From Flavobacteriaceae bacterium (GTDB taxonomy: Bacteria; Bacteroidota; Bacteroidia; Flavobacteriales; Flavobacteriaceae), in contig JABAZL010000189.1 in the NCBI GenBank assembly GCA_018608425.1, forward strand, positions 1 to 43,982: 43,982 bases of DNA. Direction: 5' to 3'. The position numbers and the translations under genes were made by a program. Below the pieces are notes generated by a model, which was not told the DNA's origin, searched no databases, and saw only the letters and a program-made list of their open reading frames with translations. Of this stretch, positions 39,043-43,982 are shown in pieces; the first letter of the stretch is position 1, and every line of letters begins with the position of its first letter.

Positions 39043-39810
39043 TTACCGAATTCCTTTCATAAATTCGTGGATCCGATCCACGCCTTTTTCTTCTAAAAAT
39101 TTAATGAAAGCAGAACCAATGATCGCACCTTTGGAATGGGAAATTGCTGCGGTATAGGTTTCCGTATTACTGATCCCAAAACCAACTACGGTTGGTGTTT
39201 TTAGATTCATATTGGCAATGCGCTGAAAATAGTCGGTTTGTGTTGCGCCAAAGGTAGTTTTAGCACCGGTAACTGCTGCACTCGAAACCATGTAGATGAA
39301 TCCATTAGAAACTTCGTCGATATAGCGAATACGTGCGTCTGGAGTTTGTGGGGTAATCAAAAACATATTGTAGAGTCCGTGTTGGTCAAACAAGCTTTTG
39401 TAGTTTTCGTGGTACACATCTACCGGTAGATCCGGAATGATGAGTCCATCAATTCCGATTGCTTCACAACGCTTACAAAACTTTTCGATCCCGTATTGCA
39501 TCATGGGATTGAAATAGCCCATTAATACCAAAGGAATATCAATATGATCTCGGATGCTTTCGAGTTGGGTAAATAGTTTTTCCGTGGTCATGCCGTTTAT
39601 AAGCGCCTGGGTAGAGCTTTCTTGAATGGTAGGCCCGTCGGCAAGTGGATCAGAAAAAGGAAGTCCGATTTCGACCATATCTACTCCTGCAGCTTGCAGG
39701 TTTTTTAGAATCGGTACGGTGTCTTCTAGGTTGGGAAACCCAGCAGAAAAATAGATGGACAATAATTTTTTGTCTTCCTGAAATTTGAGGTCTATTCTAT
39801 TTTGTTTCAT
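39043..39810 (-). CDS. trpA: Tryptophan synthase alpha subunit
   Basis: FSAGFPNLEDTVPIL; MVEIGLPFSDPLADGPTIQESS; GFIYMVSSAAVTGAKT; VVGFGISN. Confidence 0.97.
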   Translation of the reverse strand: MKQNRIDLKFQEDKKLLSIYFSAGFPNLEDTVPILKNLQAAGVDMVEIGLPFSDPLADGPTIQESSTQALINGMTTEKLFTQLESIRDHIDIPLVLMGYFNPMMQYGIEKFCKRCEAIGIDGLIIPDLPVDVYHENYKSLFDQHGLYNMFLITPQTPDARIRYIDEVSNGFIYMVSSAAVTGAKTTFGATQTDYFQRIANMNLKTPTVVGFGISNTETYTAAISHSKGAIIGSAFIKFLEEKGVDRIHEFMKGIR

Positions 39811-39827
39811 TTTTTGTAGTCTTTTAT

Positions 39828-41009
39828 TTACAACTTAAAATAATCGATATAGGTATCTAAATCTTTGTCTCCACGTCCCGAGCAGTTAAAAACAACCACT
39901 TCATCGGGCCCGAATTTACGCACGTCCAAAGCCGCAAATGCATGCGCGGTTTCAATAGCGGGTATAATTCCTTCCATTTGTGAAAGTGTCAATCCCCAAT
40001 CCATAGCTTCTTGATCGGGAACGGAGACGAATTCGGCGCGTTCACTTCGGAATAAGTGTGCGTGCATCGGTCCTACTCCGGGGTAGTCGAGTCCGGCAGA
40101 AATGGAATAAGGTTCTGTGATTTGTCCGTCGGGGGTTTGCATCAATAAGGTTTTACTTCCGTGAATAATGCCTTCTTTTCCTAGGGCAGAGGTGGCAGCA
40201 CTAGCGCCAGAATCGATACCTTTTCCGGCAGCTTCAACCGCGATGATGTTTACACGGGTATCGTTTAGATAATGATAGTAAAGTCCAGCGGCGTTACTTC
40301 CGCCACCAACACAAGCAATTACATGGTCGGGATAGTCGCGCCCTTCGAGTTCTTGCAATTGGATTTTTACTTCCTCACTAATAACCGATTGAAAACGAGC
40401 TACCATATCCGGGTAGGGGTGTGGGCCTACTACCGAACCAATGATGTAGTGGGTATCTACCGGATTGTTGATCCAATCTCGGATGGCTTCGTTGGTAGCA
40501 TCTTTTAGAGTCTTGCTTCCCGATAGTGCAGGACGAACTTCTGCGCCTAGCATTTTCATTCGGGCTACGTTTGGCGCCTGACGTTTGATGTCGAGTTCGC
40601 CCATGTATACAATACATTCAATTCCCATTAAGGCACAAACCGTGGCCGTGGCTACACCGTGTTGTCCGGCTCCAGTTTCGGCAATGATTCGCGTTTTACC
40701 CAAACGCTTGGCTAAGAGTATTTGACCAATGGTGTTATTGACCTTATGTGCTCCCGTATGACACAAATCTTCTCGTTTGAGGTAGATTTTGGTGTTGTAT
40801 TTTTCCGATAAGCGCTTGGCAAAATACAAGGGGGTAGGCCTCCCGACATAATCTCTTAGTAAAGCGTCAAATTCTTTTTGGAACTCAGGTTCTGCTGTGA
40901 TTTTAAGATAGTTTTCTCGTAATTCAGCTACATTTGGATACAACATTTCTGGGATAAATGCTCCCCCAAAATCTCCGTAATATCCTTTTTCGTCTACATT
41001 ATAGTTCAT
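39828..41009 (-). CDS. trpB: Tryptophan synthase beta subunit
   Basis: GDFGGAFIPEML; KREDLCHTGAHKVNN; ETGAGQHGVATAT; CVGGGSNAAG. Confidence 0.98.
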   Translation of the reverse strand: MNYNVDEKGYYGDFGGAFIPEMLYPNVAELRENYLKITAEPEFQKEFDALLRDYVGRPTPLYFAKRLSEKYNTKIYLKREDLCHTGAHKVNNTIGQILLAKRLGKTRIIAETGAGQHGVATATVCALMGIECIVYMGELDIKRQAPNVARMKMLGAEVRPALSGSKTLKDATNEAIRDWINNPVDTHYIIGSVVGPHPYPDMVARFQSVISEEVKIQLQELEGRDYPDHVIACVGGGSNAAGLYYHYLNDTRVNIIAVEAAGKGIDSGASAATSALGKEGIIHGSKTLLMQTPDGQITEPYSISAGLDYPGVGPMHAHLFRSERAEFVSVPDQEAMDWGLTLSQMEGIIPAIETAHAFAALDVRKFGPDEVVVFNCSGRGDKDLDTYIDYFKL

Positions 41010-41616
41010 ACAATTCGTTTTTAAATTGTGTTAATTCATCTATTTTCTTTACTCCCGGTGTACTTTCAAATGCACTATTCACATCAATTGCGTAGAGTGG
41101 TAATTTTATTTTTTCTAATTCTCGAATGGCTTTTATGTTTTTTAATCCAATACCACCACTAAGAAAAAAAGGTTTTTGAGATGGGTATTCTTTTAACAGT
41201 TGCCAATCAAATCCATATCCATTTCCACCGGGGAGTTCCCCTTTGGTATCGAATAAGTAAAAGTCACAACTGCTTTCGTAAGGGGCTAAGATTTTGAAAT
41301 CAAATTGATCTTTGATACTGAAAGCTTTGATAACTTCTACCTTTAAAGATTGTACGTAAGTGCAGTATTCTGGAGCTTCTTTTCCGTGTAGCTGAACAGC
41401 TTGTAATTGGTGTTCTTTGATAATTGTTTCGATATAATCGATTGAGGCATCTACAAAAACACCAGTTTTTTTAATATTCTTAGAGAGGCTTGGCGTTGGT
41501 CCATCCACAAAACGAGAGGAAGGTGCCCAGAAAATAAATCCCATATAGTCTGGCGTTAAAGCTGCAAGTGCTTCAATATTTTCTGTTAGCCGCATGCCAC
41601 ATACTTTAAGCTTCAT
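40999..41616 (-). CDS. trpF: Phosphoribosylanthranilate isomerase
   Basis: MKLKVCGMR; YMGFIFWAPSSRFV; VQLHGKE; FLSGGIGLKNI. Start moved to MKLKVCGM. Confidence 0.95.
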   Translation of the reverse strand: MKLKVCGMRLTENIEALAALTPDYMGFIFWAPSSRFVDGPTPSLSKNIKKTGVFVDASIDYIETIIKEHQLQAVQLHGKEAPEYCTYVQSLKVEVIKAFSIKDQFDFKILAPYESSCDFYLFDTKGELPGGNGYGFDWQLLKEYPSQKPFFLSGGIGLKNIKAIRELEKIKLPLYAIDVNSAFESTPGVKKIDELTQFKNELYEL

Positions 41617-42397
41617 CTTCAATGGTTTTGATGAATGCAGCTGCGCTTGCACCCGGATTTTCTGTTTTCATGAAATTTTCGCCAACCAAAAATCCTTGAT
41701 AACCATAGGTTTTTAAATCGACTATTGAAGCAGCATTGCTGATCCCACTTTCCGAAATCTTTACAAAATCCAAAGGAATTTTCTCTACTAATGTTCGGCT
41801 GGTGTCGAGATCAACTTCAAAGGTTTTTAGGTTACGGTTGTTTACACCAAAAAGATCTAATGATGGCATAATCGACTTTTCTAGTTCTTCTAAATTATGT
41901 ACTTCCAATAAAACTTCTAAGCCTAAACTTTGTGCAGCTGTAGAGAGCTGTTCAATTTCTATCCGAGTCAATACCGAAGCAATTAATAAAATCACATCCG
42001 CTCCATGTGCCTTTGCTTCGATGAGTTGGTACTCGTCAACAATGAATTCTTTGCGTAACAATGGAAAATCTGTTACTGCCCGTGCAAGGGTTAAATCTTC
42101 GAGGGAGCCGCCAAAATATTTTCCATCAGTCAAAACCGACATGCCGCAAACCCCAGCAGCTTCATAACCTTGCGCAACATCGGTTACCGATAAGGAGCTG
42201 TTGATGTTTTGTTTCGAAGGTGATCGGCGTTTGTGTTCTGCAATTATTCCAGATTGACTTGATCGTAAGGCCTTCGCTAGGGAGGAAGTTGTTCGTCCAA
42301 AAAGGGGAGATGCTTCCCAATAAGAGACAGGGAAAAGTTGTTTGCGTAAAGCAACTTCTATTTTTTTGTCTGCAATTATTTTATCTAAAATAGTCAT
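41606..42397 (-). CDS. trpC: Indole-3-glycerol phosphate synthase
   Basis: IIAEHKRRSPSK; LTDGKYFGGSLEDL; LLRKEFIVDEYQL; GVNNRNLKTFEVD; SESGIS. Confidence 0.97.
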   Translation of the reverse strand: MTILDKIIADKKIEVALRKQLFPVSYWEASPLFGRTTSSLAKALRSSQSGIIAEHKRRSPSKQNINSSLSVTDVAQGYEAAGVCGMSVLTDGKYFGGSLEDLTLARAVTDFPLLRKEFIVDEYQLIEAKAHGADVILLIASVLTRIEIEQLSTAAQSLGLEVLLEVHNLEELEKSIMPSLDLFGVNNRNLKTFEVDLDTSRTLVEKIPLDFVKISESGISNAASIVDLKTYGYQGFLVGENFMKTENPGASAAAFIKTIEDEA

Positions 42398-43389
42398 TAG
42401 ATGCTTAGTTTTTGTAAGGTTGTTAAAGCGTGCAAGGCTTTGCCGCTTTCTAATGATTCTTTTGCTTTTTCAAAGCCTTCAATAGGGCTTACGTTTAAAG
42501 CTGTAGCGATTGCCATTCCGGCGTTGGCACATACAACGTTTTGTTGGGCTAGGGTTCCTTTGTTTTGAAGGACATTCATAAAAATACTGGCAGAGGAAGC
42601 CACACTCGATCCCCCAGAAATATCAGAAGCTTGAAGTAGCTGTACTCCAAAATCAGTTGGTGTCAATACCCGCTCGCTGTTTTTACTCAATGCCTTTGTA
42701 GAACCGGTTAAGGATATTTCATCATAACCTTTGAGGTCATAAAGAACGGTAACCTGTTGTTCTGTTTTTTGAAATAGGTAGTGATAGAGGCGAGCAAGCT
42801 CTAAATTGAAAACCCCGGTCAACTGATATTTCGGAAAAGACGGATTGACCAACGGACCTAGCATATTGAAAAACGTTTTTACCCCTAGATCCTTTCGAAC
42901 TGGAGCTACATTTTTCATTGCCGGATGAAAGAGAGGAGCATGTAAAATACAAATCCCAGCTTGATCCATACAGCGTTTTAAAAAATCTTCATCGTTTGAA
43001 AATCGAATGCCCAGATGCTCCAAAACATTACTCGATCCACAGCCCGAAGAAACACCATAATTCCCATGTTTTGATACATGAATTCCTGCACCAGCTGTTA
43101 CAAAAGAGGAAAGGGTAGAAATGTTGAAGGTGTCTTTTTCATCTCCTCCTGTACCACATAAATCAATTGTTTCAAATTCGCTCAGGTTAACAGCAATACA
43201 AAGTTCTAGTAAAGCTTCGCGAAAACCTTCGAGTTCTTGTAGGCTGATACTCCGCATCATGAAAACGGTCAAAAAGGAAGCAATCTGACTGCTGTTGTAT
43301 TTCCCATCTGCAATATTGACAATCATCTGTCGGGCTTCTTCTTTAGAAAGTAGCTCGTGACGAATCAAACGGTTGAGTGTGCTTTTCAT
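42397..43389 (-). CDS. trpD: Anthranilate phosphoribosyltransferase
   Basis: DLCGTGGDEKDTFNIST; VSKHGNYGVSSGCGSSNVLEHLG; FNMLGPLVNP. Confidence 0.97.
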   Translation of the reverse strand: MKSTLNRLIRHELLSKEEARQMIVNIADGKYNSSQIASFLTVFMMRSISLQELEGFREALLELCIAVNLSEFETIDLCGTGGDEKDTFNISTLSSFVTAGAGIHVSKHGNYGVSSGCGSSNVLEHLGIRFSNDEDFLKRCMDQAGICILHAPLFHPAMKNVAPVRKDLGVKTFFNMLGPLVNPSFPKYQLTGVFNLELARLYHYLFQKTEQQVTVLYDLKGYDEISLTGSTKALSKNSERVLTPTDFGVQLLQASDISGGSSVASSASIFMNVLQNKGTLAQQNVVCANAGMAIATALNVSPIEGFEKAKESLESGKALHALTTLQKLSI

Positions 43390-43392
43390 AGC

Positions 43393-43956
43393 TTATGAGT
43401 TAATCCAATTTTCAATTATTTTTTTTCCATCAGGCGTCAGTACAGATTCTGGGTGATACTGAACCGCACAAACGTTATGTGTTTTGTGTCGCAAAGACAT
43501 CAGTTGCCCTTCTTCGTCAAAAGAAGTAGCAATCAATTCATCGGGAAGTGGTGTTTGAACTACCCAAGAATGATACCGACCAACTTCAAAAGTTTTGGGA
43601 AGATCAGTGAAAAGAACATCATCTTTAACAACATTAATAGGAGTAGCAACTCCGTGATACACTTTGTCTAAGTTGATGAGCTTTGCGCCAAATACTTCTG
43701 CAATTGCTTGTTGACCTAAACAAACACCCAAGATGTTTTTAGTGGGAGCGTAGCGTTCAATAGCCGCTTTGAGTAAGCCGGATTCTTCTGGAATACCGGG
43801 TCCAGGAGAAAGTACGATATAGTCAAAAGTTTCAAGTTCGTCCAAGTCAAATTGGTCGTTTCGTTTTACGGTAACGTCGCAATGCAACTCTTCTAGGTAG
43901 TGCACCAAATTATAGGTGAACGAATCGTAATTGTCAATGAGGAAAACTCTTTTCAT
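43393..43956 (-). CDS. trpG: Anthranilate synthase component II (glutamine amidotransferase)
   Basis: LIDNYDSFTYNLVHYLEEL; LSPGPGIPEESG; GVCLGQQAIAEVFG; VQYHPESVLT. Confidence 0.96.
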   Translation of the reverse strand: MKRVFLIDNYDSFTYNLVHYLEELHCDVTVKRNDQFDLDELETFDYIVLSPGPGIPEESGLLKAAIERYAPTKNILGVCLGQQAIAEVFGAKLINLDKVYHGVATPINVVKDDVLFTDLPKTFEVGRYHSWVVQTPLPDELIATSFDEEGQLMSLRHKTHNVCAVQYHPESVLTPDGKKIIENWINS

Positions 43957-43957
43957 A

Positions 43958-43982
43958 TTAAACGTCTTCGGCTAAGGTTAAG
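43958..43982 (-). CDS. trpE: C-terminal fragment of an upstream CDS, presumably trpE (partial, runs off right edge)
   Basis: Reads LTLAEDV* on the minus strand, 1 nt upstream of the trpG start. The identity comes only from trp operon order. Confidence 0.5.

Noticed and set aside
41736-42167. 143-aa plus-strand ORF opposite trpC
   Set aside because: Fully antisense to clear trpC coding sequence, with no motifs or promoter.
1-43982. Defence island, prophage, integron, CRISPR array, IS element, tRNA or rRNA genes
   Set aside because: None seen on reading both strands. Nearly all sequence is explained by housekeeping genes, and I cannot support any new multi-gene system here.

Overview
This 44 kb window looks like ordinary core chromosome of a Flavobacteriia-type Bacteroidetes. 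The call rests on a T9SS Plug/DUF5103 protein, a complete Na+-NQR operon, TAnnTTTG promoter boxes and an AT-rich coding style. From left to right it carries: a pheA/aminotransferase/tyrA/DAHP synthase-chorismate mutase operon; an aspartate aminotransferase; a fatty acid desaturase; rsmG; apaG; the T9SS plug protein; nqrABCDEF with a small unknown protein and apbE; map, gpmI, rsgA, dtd and murB; a PLP aminotransferase; a disrupted PDZ aspartyl-protease gene; valS; psd, cdsA, a LUD protein, ftsH and rsfS; birA; pyrE; a NUDIX hydrolase; coaD, ddl, a PASTA protein and rluD; yaaA; a 36-aa ribosomal protein THX missing from the ORF track; a UDG-like protein; and a trp operon running off the right edge. 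I found no tRNA, rRNA, CRISPR, transposase or phage genes. I also found no convincing new multi-gene system. The best leads are: (1) the aspartyl protease gene split by one in-frame TGA, with a degraded second catalytic motif; (2) the missed THX gene; (3) the uncharacterised protein between nqrF and apbE, plus an SGET variant at the predicted NqrB flavinylation site; (4) the unexplained ~345 bp structured intergenic region next to trpA; (5) a sharp GC shift inside the trp operon.
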